A DNA stretch of 64,000 nucleotides from Komagataeibacter sucrofermentans DSM 15973 (GCF_040581405.1 NZ_CP137157.1:328001-392000), one strand, 5' to 3'; counted from the stretch's first letter, positions 8,146 through 18,152 are shown. Numbers and translations: made by a program. The notes: generated by a model not told the origin, from the letters alone.

Positions 8146-8931
8146 TTGAAGCTGAAATGCTACTCGGTAGGCGATATCGATACCCGCTCCAGCGCCGCTG
8201 ACGCGACGGGCGTGCGTCCGCGCATGAACCGCCTGTACCAGACCTCCACCATGGCCGCGCTGCTCGATGCCGTCTATGATGGGGAAACCACGCTTGACGA
8301 ACTGCTGCTGCACGGCAATTTCGGCCTTGGCACGTTCAATGCGCTCGATGGCGAGATGATCGTCAATGACAGCGTCATCCACCAGTTCCGCGCCGATGGG
8401 CAGGCCGGTCGCGTGCCGGGCGACCTCAAGACCCCGTTCGCCTGCGTCACCTTCTTCAACCCGGAGAAGGAGTACATGATCGACACTGCGCAGGACAAGG
8501 AAGGCTTCGAGGCGATTGTCGACCGTCTGGTCAACAACCCCAACCTGTTCGCCGCCGTGCGCTTTACCGGCCTGTTCGAGCGTGTCGAGACCCGCACCGT
8601 GTTCTGCCAGTGCCAGCCCTACCCGCCCATGCTCGAGGTCGTGGCGCGTCAGCCCACCATGCAGCTTGGCGCCGCTGCAGGCACCATGCTCGGCTTCCGC
8701 ACGCCGGGCTACATGCAGGGCGTGAACGTGGCGGGCTATCACCTTCACTTCCTGACGGAAGACGGGCGCCGTGGCGGCCACCTGACCGATTACGCCGTGC
8801 TCAAGGGCAAGCTTGAAGTGGGCATCATCTCCGATGTCGAGATCCAGTTGCCCCGCACCGAGCAGTTCGCCAAGGCCAACCTTTCACCCGAGAACATTCA
8901 TGAGGCCATTCGCGTGGCCGAGGGCGGTTGA
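8146..8931 (+). CDS. alsD: Alpha-acetolactate decarboxylase
   Basis: Converts 2-acetolactate to acetoin and CO2; a cytoplasmic metalloenzyme. The product, about 261 residues, matches the family in length and pattern: LYQTSTMAALLDAVYDG, HGNFGLGTFNALDGEM, and a C-terminal metal-binding YHLHF followed by GGH. The proposed start is TTG at 8146 with AGGAG 9 nt upstream; the in-frame ATG at 8086 lacks a ribosome site and would add 20 atypical residues. It is followed 74 bp later by acetolactate synthase in the same direction, forming an acetoin operon. The symbol budA is equally used. Confidence 0.88.
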   Translation: MKLKCYSVGDIDTRSSAADATGVRPRMNRLYQTSTMAALLDAVYDGETTLDELLLHGNFGLGTFNALDGEMIVNDSVIHQFRADGQAGRVPGDLKTPFACVTFFNPEKEYMIDTAQDKEGFEAIVDRLVNNPNLFAAVRFTGLFERVETRTVFCQCQPYPPMLEVVARQPTMQLGAAAGTMLGFRTPGYMQGVNVAGYHLHFLTEDGRRGGHLTDYAVLKGKLEVGIISDVEIQLPRTEQFAKANLSPENIHEAIRVAEGG

Positions 8932-9005
8932 GGGGTCACCCCTCCCGCCATTTCCCTGCCCGGCAGCCCAGGCTGCGGCATACATCTTTCAGGATAGCTG
9001 AAACA

Positions 9006-10697
9006 ATGACTGACAAGACCAAATCGGCCGCGCCTGAGTGCGGGGCGGACATGATCGTGCGCAACCTAGTGGCGCATGGCACGACCCACGTATTCGGTAT
9101 TCCGGGTGCCAAGGTTGACCGCCTGTTCGACGCGCTGGTCGACAGCCCGATCGAGACGGTGGTGACCCGCCATGAGCAGAATGCCGCCTTCATTGCCGGT
9201 GGCATTGGCCGCCTGACCGGCAAGGCGGGCGTTGCCATCGCGACCTCGGGCCCCGGCGCCTCGAACTTCGTGACCGGCCTGGCCACCGCCAACTCCGAAG
9301 GCGACCCGGTGCTGGCCATTGGTGGCGCGGTGAAGCTGGCCGACCGGCTGAAGCTGACGCATCAGAGCATGGACACGGTGGCCCTGTTCCAGCCCATCAC
9401 CAAATACAGCGCGGAAATCACCTCTCCCGCCGCCGTATCCGAATCCATTGCCAACGCGCTGCGCTTTGCCGAGAGCGGCCGCCCGGGTGCAGCCTTCGTC
9501 AGCACGCCGATGGACATCCTGTCCATGCCGGCGGAAGGCAAGGTGCTGGCCGGGCGCGAATTGCCCAAAAATGGCGCGGCTCCGGTCGAGGCCATCAACG
9601 AGGCGCTGGGCCTGATCCGCAAGGCGCAGCGTCCGGTCATCTTGCTCGGCCTGCTGGCCAGCCGCCCCGACGTGTCGGATGCGGTGCGCGCGCTGGTGGC
9701 GACCACGGGCGTGCCGGTCATTGGCACCTATCAGGCTGCCGGTGCGGTGTCGCAGGAACTGTCCGACCGCTTTGGCGGCCGCGTGGGCCTGTTCCGCAAC
9801 CAGCCGGGCGACCAGCTGCTGCATGAGGCCGACCTCGTGATCTCGATCGGCTACAACCCGATCGAATATGATCCGTGGCTGTGGAATGTCGATAACGGCC
9901 GCAAAATCGTGCATGTCGATGTGGTCGCTGCCGAACTCGACACGCATTACGACCCGGCAGTGGAACTGGTTGGCGATATCGCGGCCTCCGTGCGCGCGCT
10001 GGCCACGCAGGCAGGCAAGCTTGCGCGCGCGCCGCAGCTTGAAGAGATCCTGAGCCAGTATCACGCTACCCGCCTGGCCGCCCTGTCGGGCGCGCGCAGC
10101 ACGTCCAACACCGCAGTCCACCCGCTGCAGATCGTGCGCGAACTCGAGCAGTTCGTTACCCCGGACGTGACGATGTGCCTCGACATGGGCACCTTCCACA
10201 TCTGGCTGGCGCGTTACCTGCTATCCTTCCGCGCGCGCCAGATGCTGATCAGCAACGGCCAGCAGACCATGGGCGTGGGCCTGCCGTGGGGCATTGCCGC
10301 AAGCCTGGTCAACCCGGGGCAGAAGGTCATCTCGATCTCGGGCGATGGCGGGTTCATGATGTCGTGCATGGAGCTGGAAACGGCGGTGCGCCTCAAGTGC
10401 AACCTCATCCACATGGTCTGGGTCGATCAGGCCTACAACATGGTCGAGATGCAGGAGAAGAAGAAGTACGGTCGCGGCTCGGGCGTGGATTTCGGGCCGA
10501 TCGACTTCGCCATGTTCGCCCGCTCGTGCGGCGCGCATGGCATTGCCGTCCATTCCGCCGATGGCGTGGCGGGCGCCCTGCGCGAGGCCATGGACATTGA
10601 AGGCCCGGTGGTGATCTCGGTGCCGGTCGACTACTCGCAGAACCATCTGCTCATGAAGCCGCTGGCAACCCTGGGCGAGACCTCAGCCGCGGCCTGA
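9006..10697 (+). CDS. alsS: Catabolic acetolactate synthase
   Basis: Condenses two pyruvates to 2-acetolactate using thiamine diphosphate. 563 residues from the ATG at 9006; an upstream in-frame start at 8928 would add a non-family extension. The catalytic Glu lies in TRHEQNAAFIAGG near residue 53, and the ThDP/Mg motif begins GDGGFMMSCMELETA and ends with QAYNMVEMQEKKKYGR. Domain order is Pyr, central, PP. No small regulatory subunit is adjacent, and pairing with acetolactate decarboxylase indicates the acetoin route rather than branched-chain synthesis. A terminator follows. Confidence 0.92.
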   Translation: MTDKTKSAAPECGADMIVRNLVAHGTTHVFGIPGAKVDRLFDALVDSPIETVVTRHEQNAAFIAGGIGRLTGKAGVAIATSGPGASNFVTGLATANSEGDPVLAIGGAVKLADRLKLTHQSMDTVALFQPITKYSAEITSPAAVSESIANALRFAESGRPGAAFVSTPMDILSMPAEGKVLAGRELPKNGAAPVEAINEALGLIRKAQRPVILLGLLASRPDVSDAVRALVATTGVPVIGTYQAAGAVSQELSDRFGGRVGLFRNQPGDQLLHEADLVISIGYNPIEYDPWLWNVDNGRKIVHVDVVAAELDTHYDPAVELVGDIAASVRALATQAGKLARAPQLEEILSQYHATRLAALSGARSTSNTAVHPLQIVRELEQFVTPDVTMCLDMGTFHIWLARYLLSFRARQMLISNGQQTMGVGLPWGIAASLVNPGQKVISISGDGGFMMSCMELETAVRLKCNLIHMVWVDQAYNMVEMQEKKKYGRGSGVDFGPIDFAMFARSCGAHGIAVHSADGVAGALREAMDIEGPVVISVPVDYSQNHLLMKPLATLGETSAAA

Positions 10698-10720
10698 AAC
10701 CGGCCCCGCGTACGGTAAAA

Positions 10721-10762
10721 CCGGCCCGCCACGCCCTGACCGGCGGGCGGGCCGTTCTGTTT
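10721..10762 (+). terminator. Terminator of the alsD-alsS operon
   Basis: GGCCCGCC at 10723-10730 pairs with GGCGGGCC at 10746-10753, followed by a short T-rich tail (GTTCTGTTT), 25 bp after the alsS stop. Confidence 0.65.
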
Positions 10763-10897
10763 GGGCATGCGACCTCAGCATTTTATGCGCACGTCGCCCG
10801 ATGCGAAACATGCCAGACTATGCAACATCATTTTACGAATGCCCTGCGCCGGAACCGGCGCGGGCGCATGCGGGAATGACATCGAAGGAATAATAAA

Positions 10898-12631
10898 ATG
10901 CTGACAGCGGCACAGGACATGGCATCCACAACGGGCGCGCAACTGGTTACGGAACTCCAGCAGATCGTGGGCAACCACCATGTGCTGACCGAGGACGGAG
11001 CGACCCTGCCCTACCGGCGGGGGTTCCGTTTTGGCGAGGGGCGTGCCCTTGCGGTTGTCATGCCCGGCTCGCTGGTGGAGCAGTGGCGTGTGCTGCAGGC
11101 CTGCGTGAAGGCAGGCGTGATCGTGATCATGCAGGCGGCCAATACCGGCCTGACCGGCGGCTCCACGCCCGATGGCAACACCTATGACCGTGATATCGTG
11201 ATCGTGCACAGCATGCGCATGCGCACGATTCACCTGATCGGTGGCGGCAGGCAGGTGGTGTGCCTGCCCGGTGCCACGCTTGACCAGCTCGAGACCATGC
11301 TCAAGCCCATCGGGCGCGAGCCGCATTCGGTCATTGGCTCATCGTGCATCGGGGCGTCGGTCTTTGGCGGGGTCAGCAACAATTCGGGCGGCGCGCTGGT
11401 GCGCCGTGGCCCGGCCTATACCGACATGGCGCTGTTCGCCCAGGTCTCGCCGCAGGGTGAACTGCAGCTTGTCAACCATCTGGGCATCGAACTCGGCGCC
11501 GACCCCGAGGAGATCCTCAGGCGTGCGGAGGAAGGCAACTTCCCCGATGCCAGCATCAACTGGCAGGCTGGCCGTGGGCATGATGATGGCTACGCCACTC
11601 ATGTGCGCGACGTGAACGCCGATACCCCTGCGCGCTACAACGCCGACCTGCAGCGCCTGCACGAAGGTGCCGGCTGCGCGGGCAAGCTTGGCCTGTTTGC
11701 CGTGCGGCTTGACACGTTCGAGGCGGAAAAGGATCCCGTCGTCTTCTACATGGGCACCAACCAGACCGATGTGCTCGAAGACGTGCGCCGCCATATCCTG
11801 TCGGAATTCAAGGAACTGCCGATCGCAGGCGAATACCTGCACCGCGATGCGTTCAACATTGCCGAGAAATACGGCAAGGACACCTTCGTCATCATCCGCA
11901 TGATCGGCACCAGCCGCCTGCCCGCCATGTTCGCCATGAAGAATGCGTTCGACCGGCTGGCGGATAAAATCGGGTTCCTGCCCAAGCATTTCAGCGACCG
12001 GTTCATGCAGTTCATGAGCCATTTCTTTCCGCAGCACCTGCCCGCGCGCATGCGCGATTACCGCGACCGTTTCGAGCATCACCTCATGCTCAAGGTCAGC
12101 GCCTCGGGCGCACAGGAGGCACGTGACTTCCTCAAAAGCCATTTTGCCACGCATGAAGGCGAATTCTTTGAATGCACGCCCGATGAAGGGGCCAAGGCCT
12201 TCCTGCATCGCTTTGCAGCTGCGGGTGCTGCCGTGCGTTACCGCAATGTCCATACCGACACGACCGAAAACATCGTGGCGCTTGACGTAGCGCTGCGCCG
12301 TAACGACCGCGAGTGGTTCGAGGTACTGCCCAAGGACATCGAGGACGAGATCATCGTCAAGCTGTACTACGGCCATTTCCTGTGCCACGTGATGCATCAG
12401 GATTACGTGGTGCGTAAGGGCTATGACTGCATTGCGCTCGAGCACCGCATGCTGCCAGGCCTGGACAGGCGTGGCGCGCGCTATCCGGCGGAGCATAATT
12501 TCGGTCATCTCTATCAGGCACCCGAGGACGTGCTGGCCCATTACCGCCAGCTTGACCCGTGCAACTGTTTCAACCCCGGCATTGGTCAGGCGACCAAGCG
12601 CCGGAACTGGGTTGCCGAAAGCGTAGGCTAA
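10898..12631 (+). CDS. dld: Quinone-dependent D-lactate dehydrogenase
   Basis: Peripheral membrane FAD enzyme that oxidises D-lactate to pyruvate and passes electrons to ubiquinone. 577 residues, close to E. coli Dld (571). The FAD-binding domain includes IMQAANTGLTGGSTP near residue 78 and SSCIGASVFGGVSNNSGG near residue 148. The C-terminal membrane-binding and cap region follows, with HRMLPGLDRRGARYPAEHN and CNCFNPGIGQ near the end. GAAGGA lies 8 nt before the ATG. It stands between acetolactate synthase and pyruvate decarboxylase, so its pyruvate product feeds both neighbours. Confidence 0.93.
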   Translation: MLTAAQDMASTTGAQLVTELQQIVGNHHVLTEDGATLPYRRGFRFGEGRALAVVMPGSLVEQWRVLQACVKAGVIVIMQAANTGLTGGSTPDGNTYDRDIVIVHSMRMRTIHLIGGGRQVVCLPGATLDQLETMLKPIGREPHSVIGSSCIGASVFGGVSNNSGGALVRRGPAYTDMALFAQVSPQGELQLVNHLGIELGADPEEILRRAEEGNFPDASINWQAGRGHDDGYATHVRDVNADTPARYNADLQRLHEGAGCAGKLGLFAVRLDTFEAEKDPVVFYMGTNQTDVLEDVRRHILSEFKELPIAGEYLHRDAFNIAEKYGKDTFVIIRMIGTSRLPAMFAMKNAFDRLADKIGFLPKHFSDRFMQFMSHFFPQHLPARMRDYRDRFEHHLMLKVSASGAQEARDFLKSHFATHEGEFFECTPDEGAKAFLHRFAAAGAAVRYRNVHTDTTENIVALDVALRRNDREWFEVLPKDIEDEIIVKLYYGHFLCHVMHQDYVVRKGYDCIALEHRMLPGLDRRGARYPAEHNFGHLYQAPEDVLAHYRQLDPCNCFNPGIGQATKRRNWVAESVG

Positions 12632-12663
12632 GGCGCGAACGGCCTTACCATGCTTTTGGCATG

Positions 12664-12683
12664 ATGGCCCGATTACGGGCCAT
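12664..12683 (+). terminator. Intercistronic hairpin between dld and pdc
   Basis: ATGGCCCG-ATTA-CGGGCCAT is a perfect 8-bp hairpin, preceded by two smaller ones (AAGGC...GCCTT at 12630-12646 and CATGC...GCATG at 12649-12663). No T-tract follows, so it may attenuate, stabilise or process the transcript rather than terminate it. Confidence 0.45.
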
Positions 12684-12760
12684 TCATGTGGCTCTTCCCC
12701 CCGTTGGGGGAGGGGCGCGGCCAGCCGCGCCCGCCACGCAAGGGAAGGAAAGTCGTCATA

Positions 12761-14455
12761 ATGACATATACAGTTGGCCATTACCTTGGTGAACGCCTGG
12801 CGCAGATCGGGCTCAAGGACCACTTCGCGGTGGCGGGTGACTACAATCTCGTCCTGCTCGACCAGCTTCTTGAAATCGAGGGCCTGCGCCAGGTCTATTG
12901 CTGCAATGAACTGAACTGCGGCTTCAGTGCCGAGGGCTATGCCCGCGCCAACGGGGCGGGTGCTGCGGTTGTCACCTTCAGCGTGGGTGCGCTGTCTGCA
13001 CTCAACGCCATTGGCGGCGCCTATGCCGAGAACCTGCCGGTCATCCTGATTTCGGGTGCGCCCAATTCAAACGATCACGGCAGCGGGCACATCCTGCACC
13101 ACACCACCGGCACGCCGGATTATGGCTACCAGCTTGAAATTGCCAAGCGGCTGACCTGTGCGGCAGTGTCCATCACCGCAGCCGAGCACGCGCCGGTGCA
13201 GATCGATCACGCCATCCGCACGGCGCTGCGCGAGAAGAAGCCCGCCTATATCGAGATTGCGTGCAACGTTGCCTCCCAGCCCTGTTCGCGCCCCGGCCCG
13301 GTCAGCGCCATTCTGGCTGACGTGCCATCCGACCCGGCCACGCTGAAGGTGGCGGTTGACGCGCTGGCCCGCTTCCTCGATGCGCGCAGGAAGCCCATCA
13401 TTCTCGTGGGCAGCCGCCTGCGTGCCGCTGGCTGCGAAGAGGCGGCCATCCGCCTGGCCGATGCGCTGGGCTGCGCCGTGGTGAGCATGGCGGCGGCCAA
13501 GAGCTTCTTCCCCGAGGATCATCCGGCCTATGCCGGCACCTACTGGGGCGATGTGAGCAGCCCCGGCGCGCAGCAGATCTTTGACTGGGCGGATGGCGTG
13601 CTGTGCCTGACCCCGGTGTTCAACGACTACTCCACCGTTGGCTGGACCGCGTGGCCCAAGGGCGACAACGTGGCGCTGATGGAGGCGCGGCATATCGAGG
13701 CGGCTGGCACCACCTATGATGGCGTGCACCTGCGCGACGTGATCGATGCGCTGATTGCCCGCATCAAGGGCCAGCCCAAAAAGGATGCGACGCTGGTTGA
13801 ATACAACCGCATCAAGGCGCCCGTGGCTCCGGTGGCGCCTGCTGCCCCCGATGCGCCGCTGGTGCGGGCCGAGATGGCGCGTCAGATCCAGGCGCTGCTG
13901 ACATCGAACACCTCGGTCATCGCCGAGACGGGCGATTCGTGGTTCAACGCCATTCAGATGAAACTGCCGCGTGGCGCGCGCGTGGAACTGGAGATGCAGT
14001 GGGGCCATATCGGCTGGTCCGTGCCCGCCACCTTCGGTTATGCCGTGGCCGAGCCGGAGCGGCGGATCATTGCCATGATCGGCGATGGTTCCTTCCAGCT
14101 GACCGCGCAGGAAGTGGCCCAGATGGTGCGGCTCAAGCTGCCGGTCATCATCTTCCTGGTCAATAACCGGGGCTATACCATCGAAGTCCAGATTCATGAC
14201 GGCCCGTACAACAACGTCAAGAACTGGGATTATGCCGGGCTGATGAAGGTGTTCAACGCCGAGGACGGCCACGGCCTGGGCTTCCGCGCCACCACGGGTG
14301 CCGAGATGGAAAAGGCGATTGCCGCCGCCCTGGCCAACAAGGAAGGCCCGACCCTGATCGAGTGCCAGATCGACCGTGATGACTGCACGAGCGACCTGAT
14401 CTCGTGGGGGCGGCGCGTTGCGTCCGCCAACGCCCGGCCGCCTGCCGCGCGCTGA
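12761..14455 (+). CDS. pdc: Pyruvate decarboxylase
   Basis: Non-oxidative, thiamine diphosphate-dependent decarboxylation of pyruvate to acetaldehyde, which acetic acid bacteria then oxidise to acetate. 564 residues, very similar in pattern to Zymomonas Pdc: [20 protein letters not shown] at the N-terminus, [20 protein letters not shown] with the catalytic Glu near residue 50, a HH pair in GHILHHTTG, and the ThDP motif [14 protein letters not shown] ending NNRGYTIE. The ATG at 12761 has GGAAGGAA about 10 nt upstream. It is followed by a hairpin terminator. The enzyme is rare in bacteria and typical of this group. Confidence 0.96.
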   Translation: MTYTVGHYLGERLAQIGLKDHFAVAGDYNLVLLDQLLEIEGLRQVYCCNELNCGFSAEGYARANGAGAAVVTFSVGALSALNAIGGAYAENLPVILISGAPNSNDHGSGHILHHTTGTPDYGYQLEIAKRLTCAAVSITAAEHAPVQIDHAIRTALREKKPAYIEIACNVASQPCSRPGPVSAILADVPSDPATLKVAVDALARFLDARRKPIILVGSRLRAAGCEEAAIRLADALGCAVVSMAAAKSFFPEDHPAYAGTYWGDVSSPGAQQIFDWADGVLCLTPVFNDYSTVGWTAWPKGDNVALMEARHIEAAGTTYDGVHLRDVIDALIARIKGQPKKDATLVEYNRIKAPVAPVAPAAPDAPLVRAEMARQIQALLTSNTSVIAETGDSWFNAIQMKLPRGARVELEMQWGHIGWSVPATFGYAVAEPERRIIAMIGDGSFQLTAQEVAQMVRLKLPVIIFLVNNRGYTIEVQIHDGPYNNVKNWDYAGLMKVFNAEDGHGLGFRATTGAEMEKAIAAALANKEGPTLIECQIDRDDCTSDLISWGRRVASANARPPAAR

Positions 14456-14483
14456 AACGCCAACGCCTTCATGGCCTGAAAGC

Positions 14484-14512
14484 GGGGGTGCCTTCGGGCG
14501 CCCCCTTGCTGT
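14484..14512 (+). terminator. Terminator after pdc
   Basis: GGGGGTGCC-TTCG-GGCGCCCCC (one G-T pair, stable UUCG-type loop) then TTGCTGT, 28 bp after the pdc stop. Confidence 0.7.
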
Positions 14513-14547
14513 ATGGGCCACGCATCAACGGCAACAGGATGACTGAC

Positions 14548-14979
14548 ATGACCGGACAGACCGGCCCGCGCGTGGGTTGTGGCGCTGCCATTATTGATGG
14601 GGAAGGGCGCATCCTGCTGCTCAGACGCCTGCGCCCGCCGCAGGCCGGGTGCTGGGGGCTGCCCGGTGGCAAGGTGGAGGCGTTTGAGACGACCTGCCAG
14701 GCAATGGCGCGGGAAATCAAGGAGGAAGTGGGCCTGAGCGTAAAGGCCCCTGAGTTCTTATGCCTGGTGGAGGAACGCGACCCCACGGCGGGGCATTTCT
14801 GGGTTTCCCCGGTTTATCTGGTCACGGCATGGGGCGGCACGCCACGGCTTATGGAGCCGGACAGGCATGAAGGCCCGCGCTGGTTTGCGCTTGATGCCCT
14901 GCCGGAAGAACTGACGACCCCCACCCGCCATGCGGTGGAGGAACTGGCACGCAGGGCAACCCTGAATTGTAAAAAATGA
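14548..14979 (+). CDS. Nudix hydrolase
   Basis: Hydrolyses a nucleoside diphosphate linked to another moiety; about 143 residues. The Nudix box is complete: GGKVEAFETTCQAMAREIKE then EVGL, with all metal-binding glutamates. GCGAAIIDGEGRILLLRR precedes it, as in MutT/ADP-ribose-type members. Of two close ATGs (14539, 14548) the second has AGGA 8 nt upstream and is preferred. It is not obviously linked in function to pdc, from which a terminator separates it. The substrate cannot be read from sequence. Confidence 0.88.
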   Translation: MTGQTGPRVGCGAAIIDGEGRILLLRRLRPPQAGCWGLPGGKVEAFETTCQAMAREIKEEVGLSVKAPEFLCLVEERDPTAGHFWVSPVYLVTAWGGTPRLMEPDRHEGPRWFALDALPEELTTPTRHAVEELARRATLNCKK

Positions 14980-15037
14980 CAAAGTTTGATTTCTGTCGTG
15001 GTTGCCGAGAGCAATTCGGCCTCAGATAGGCGAAGGA

Positions 15038-15223
15038 TCAGGACGGGTCGGCGGCCGTGTCGAGCGTGCGGGCATAATCGAGCAGCGCGCGGCGGTGACG
15101 GGCATGGATCATCCGCGTGGTCAGCGACCGGGTCGGGATTTCATCCGTGATTAACGGAAGGGCACCGGCTGCGATGGATGAAGCCGCGGCAGACGGGGCG
15201 ATCGTGTCAACTGCAGGGGTCAT
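15038..15223 (-). CDS. Small protein of unknown function (doubtful)
   Basis: 61 residues from an ATG at 15223 with GGAAAA 5-9 nt upstream. An Ala/Ser-rich N-terminal half is followed by a basic, helix-like C-terminal half (TTRMIHARHRRALLDYARTL). The composition looks more protein-like than a shadow, and no other gene lies on either strand here, but no family is recognised. If it is not real, 14980-15517 is a 540-bp non-coding stretch; its right part (15240-15500) is AT-rich and otherwise featureless. Confidence 0.4.
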   Translation of the reverse strand: MTPAVDTIAPSAAASSIAAGALPLITDEIPTRSLTTRMIHARHRRALLDYARTLDTAADPS

Positions 15224-15517
15224 TGCTGTTTTTCCGTTATGTGCCAAGGACAGGACAAGCTCCGGTGAGTCGGATCGTTAACCGAGCGACACATTACCTA
15301 ATGTTCATACATGTCAGAATTGAGGCATAAAAGACATACTGGACCAAAAAGCTTGTTTTAGCGTTCACATTTAATTTATCGCATGAAACTCAGGAATAGG
15401 ACCATGTTCCTCCTGAATCTTTCCGGAAAGTAATCTGAGCGCTTTATCAGCCTGCATGAATTAAAAAATTATCTAAATTTTTCCCCTTGGTTAAAAAAAC
15501 GGGCGTTCGCCGTGCCG

Positions 15518-16501
15518 TCAGCCGATATGGCGCAGGAACTGTCCGTTTTCCCATGCGCGGCATAGCGCGACCGTGCGTTCGGACCAGTCCCGCCCCAGGC
15601 TCTGCACCTGCTGGGTCTGGGTATGGGTGCCTGTCCACGCCAGAAGCTGGATGCGGCGCTGGATGACGAGGGCTGGCAGGATATCAAGGTCTGCCTGCGT
15701 CAGGTCGCCCGTGGTGCCGTAGCCAGCCAGCCAGTGCTCAACCCAGCGCGGGGCCTGCGGATGGTCTTCATAAAAACTCAGCGCCGCCGCCAGATCGTGC
15801 ATGAACCAGCTGATGCCGCAGTCATCAAAATCGATCAGGCGGGTGTGTGTGCCGCTGACCAGCAGGTTGGCCAGGCGCAGGTCGGCATGGATCAGCCCGA
15901 ATCGTGCAGGCCCGGTGCCATAATCCGCCAGTTGCGCCGCAACGGTGCGCAGGCAGCCAGCAATCAGGTCGCGGGCGGTGGCGGTCATGCCAGGCGCATC
16001 GGGCCATCGGCCCCACAGGGCATCGGGGCCGGTCATGGTGGCGGGGGTCCAGACCTTGCGGATGAAGCCGGGGGGGCGCTGCCAGTGGCGGCTGTGGGCG
16101 TGCAGGCGGGCGGTCACGCGGCCCAGCCGGGCGAAGGCGGCAGGGTCGATATCGGTGGTGGGTTCGGTGCCTTCCATCCAGCCAAACAGCACGGCATGGC
16201 GGGGCACGCCATCAGCGCTGGAAATGGTGCGGATGCGCCCGCCATCAAGACCGGGCCGGGGCTGGGGCACATCGAGCCCGGTTGCGTGCAGGGCATCGAG
16301 CCAGGCCAGCTCGCTGCCAATTTCAGCGGCGGTATGGTAGCCGGGCCGGTGCAGGCGCAGCACATGGCGCGGGCCGGATGGCGTATCGATGCGAAAGACG
16401 ACGTTTTCTGAAATGGAAAGCAGGCTGGCGCGCGCGTCACGCAGTGGGTACTGGGCCAGCGCTGCGTGGGCCAGCCGGTAAAGGGAGGCGGGATCGGTCA
16501 T
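15518..16501 (-). CDS. Phosphotransferase, APH/choline-kinase fold
   Basis: 327-residue cytoplasmic kinase-like protein. It carries the Brenner motif HADLRLANLL (catalytic Asp and metal-binding Asn) near residue 215 and the second metal site LIDFDDCG near residue 235, typical of aminoglycoside phosphotransferase, homoserine kinase ThrB2 and SrkA (YihE) relatives. VVFRIDTPSGPRHVLRLHRP near residue 34 is the nucleotide-binding beta sheet with its Lys/Arg position. The overall look is nearest SrkA/YihE-like stress kinases, but homoserine kinase is possible. It sits alone, 45 bp downstream of the porin start side gene in the same direction. Confidence 0.8.
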   Translation of the reverse strand: MTDPASLYRLAHAALAQYPLRDARASLLSISENVVFRIDTPSGPRHVLRLHRPGYHTAAEIGSELAWLDALHATGLDVPQPRPGLDGGRIRTISSADGVPRHAVLFGWMEGTEPTTDIDPAAFARLGRVTARLHAHSRHWQRPPGFIRKVWTPATMTGPDALWGRWPDAPGMTATARDLIAGCLRTVAAQLADYGTGPARFGLIHADLRLANLLVSGTHTRLIDFDDCGISWFMHDLAAALSFYEDHPQAPRWVEHWLAGYGTTGDLTQADLDILPALVIQRRIQLLAWTGTHTQTQQVQSLGRDWSERTVALCRAWENGQFLRHIG

Positions 16502-16546
16502 GATCCCTCTCCCATACCGCCTGGGCGCGTATTGATGAAGGGCGGG

Positions 16547-18028
16547 TTAGAGAATGCAGTTGAACTGCAGGCCCATCACCGCCGCATCATGATAGGTGGT
16601 GGTGCCGCCGGGGCGGTTGATATACTGGAAATCCGGCTGGAAGCTCATGCCGCGCGCAGTATGGATGTTGTAGAAGACTTCGTACACATCCTCATGCGTC
16701 TGGATGCCCCAGACCTTGCCCCACTGGTTGTTCAGGAAGGGCGTGCCCGCCAGCACCGAGGATTCCTGCTGCAGCACCGAGGCGCGGCTCATCTCGAAAT
16801 AATGGAACATGGCACCCACCGTATCGAGCGGGCGGCCCCATGCGGCGCCTGTTTCCACCATGCCGGCCCAGGCGTGCTGTTTCATGGCCGAGACCTTGCC
16901 TGAGGTGTACATGTAGCCCGCAAGCGCGATCAGGCCGTTGGTCGGCCCCTTGCCGTTGCGGATGAACATCTGGTCGGCCTGGAACCAGGCGGTGCTGACA
17001 CCGGACTGCTTGCGGAAAGGTCGGCCCGTGAGCACGGCGGAGTTGCCGTTGATGTCGGAATACAGGTCATTGTACTGCGAGTTGTCATAGCCGTAACCCG
17101 CCTTGTAGTGACCGGCGAGGTGGTGCGGACCGAATTCCGGCAGCCAGCCGAATTCCACCGGGGTGGAGAACTTGCCCAGCCCGCTCTGCGCCCAGGACCA
17201 GCCCGAGATGCCGCCATTGAAGGAATGCGGCGAGACGGCGAACATCGAGGCCATGATGTAGGTATCGACCGTGGGCATGACGCGCATCACCACGCCAAGG
17301 TTGCCCGAGGGCCAGTCGCGCCCGCCCGGCACGTATTTGCCTGGTGCGGGATTGCCGCAGATCGACACGTTCATGAAGTCACAGAACAGGGGGGATGCGG
17401 CAAAGAAGCTGCCCACCGGAATCCAGCCCGCGCTGATGTCGAGCCGGTTATGGAACAGCGACTGTTCGGCATACATGTACACAAGGTGGGCGACCACGTT
17501 ACCACGCGCGCCGTAGATCTGCTGCACGCCACCAAGCGAATCGTGGATGTTGTCCGTGCTTTCGTTCCGGCCATGACCGTTCACGATCATGGTGTGGGTC
17601 CAGAAATTCTTGGGTGCGCCTGCCAGCTTGTGCCAGTCGATATCGATTTCCACGCCAACCTGACCCGCATCCGTCACGCCTTTTTGCGCGCCGCCGTGGA
17701 AGTTGCCTGCCAGTTCCTCATGCACGTCGGCTTCGATATGCACGCCATGCTTCTGCAGGTAGGGCTGAAGCCCGGCCCAGTCGCCAAAAAAGTGCTGGTT
17801 GCCGTAGGGCGGGCTGTAAAACAGCCCGGGGTCCTGCACCGAAACATCACGGCGTGCATTGATGTTGAGGCTGGGCTGCGAGCCAACCACGCCCTGGCCT
17901 TCCCCCGGAATGGCCTGTGCCCGGGCACCACCTTCGCCACAGGTGAAAAAGGCAAGAAGAAACAGGGGGAACAGTGCGCAAGAGCGGATTAATCTTCGGG
18001 TCATTCGCGTATCGATAGCATATTTCAT
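16547..18028 (-). CDS. OprB-family carbohydrate-selective porin
   Basis: Outer-membrane beta-barrel, about 493 residues, for uptake of sugars. A signal peptide (LIRSCALFPLFLLAFFTCG, ending near ARAQA) leads into QPYLQKHGVHIEADVHEELA, a typical OprB opening, then repeated amphipathic strands rich in Gly, Tyr and Trp, ending in VMGLQFNCIL. Three in-frame ATGs (18079, 18028, 18004) are possible and none has a strong ribosome site; 18028 is chosen for its basic n-region. Upstream is an AT-rich region with a 17-bp palindrome that could be its operator. Acetic acid bacteria carry many OprB paralogues. Confidence 0.88.
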   Translation of the reverse strand: MKYAIDTRMTRRLIRSCALFPLFLLAFFTCGEGGARAQAIPGEGQGVVGSQPSLNINARRDVSVQDPGLFYSPPYGNQHFFGDWAGLQPYLQKHGVHIEADVHEELAGNFHGGAQKGVTDAGQVGVEIDIDWHKLAGAPKNFWTHTMIVNGHGRNESTDNIHDSLGGVQQIYGARGNVVAHLVYMYAEQSLFHNRLDISAGWIPVGSFFAASPLFCDFMNVSICGNPAPGKYVPGGRDWPSGNLGVVMRVMPTVDTYIMASMFAVSPHSFNGGISGWSWAQSGLGKFSTPVEFGWLPEFGPHHLAGHYKAGYGYDNSQYNDLYSDINGNSAVLTGRPFRKQSGVSTAWFQADQMFIRNGKGPTNGLIALAGYMYTSGKVSAMKQHAWAGMVETGAAWGRPLDTVGAMFHYFEMSRASVLQQESSVLAGTPFLNNQWGKVWGIQTHEDVYEVFYNIHTARGMSFQPDFQYINRPGGTTTYHDAAVMGLQFNCIL

Positions 18029-18152
18029 GCCGAATATAAACCTTGGCAGGGGAATTGTATAAAAACTAATGTTTTGCAAAATATTGGTAAAGATATTTTT
18101 TTTGTTATATCAATAGATTTATATAAAATGTTACTATTCCTTAGGGTGTTTT

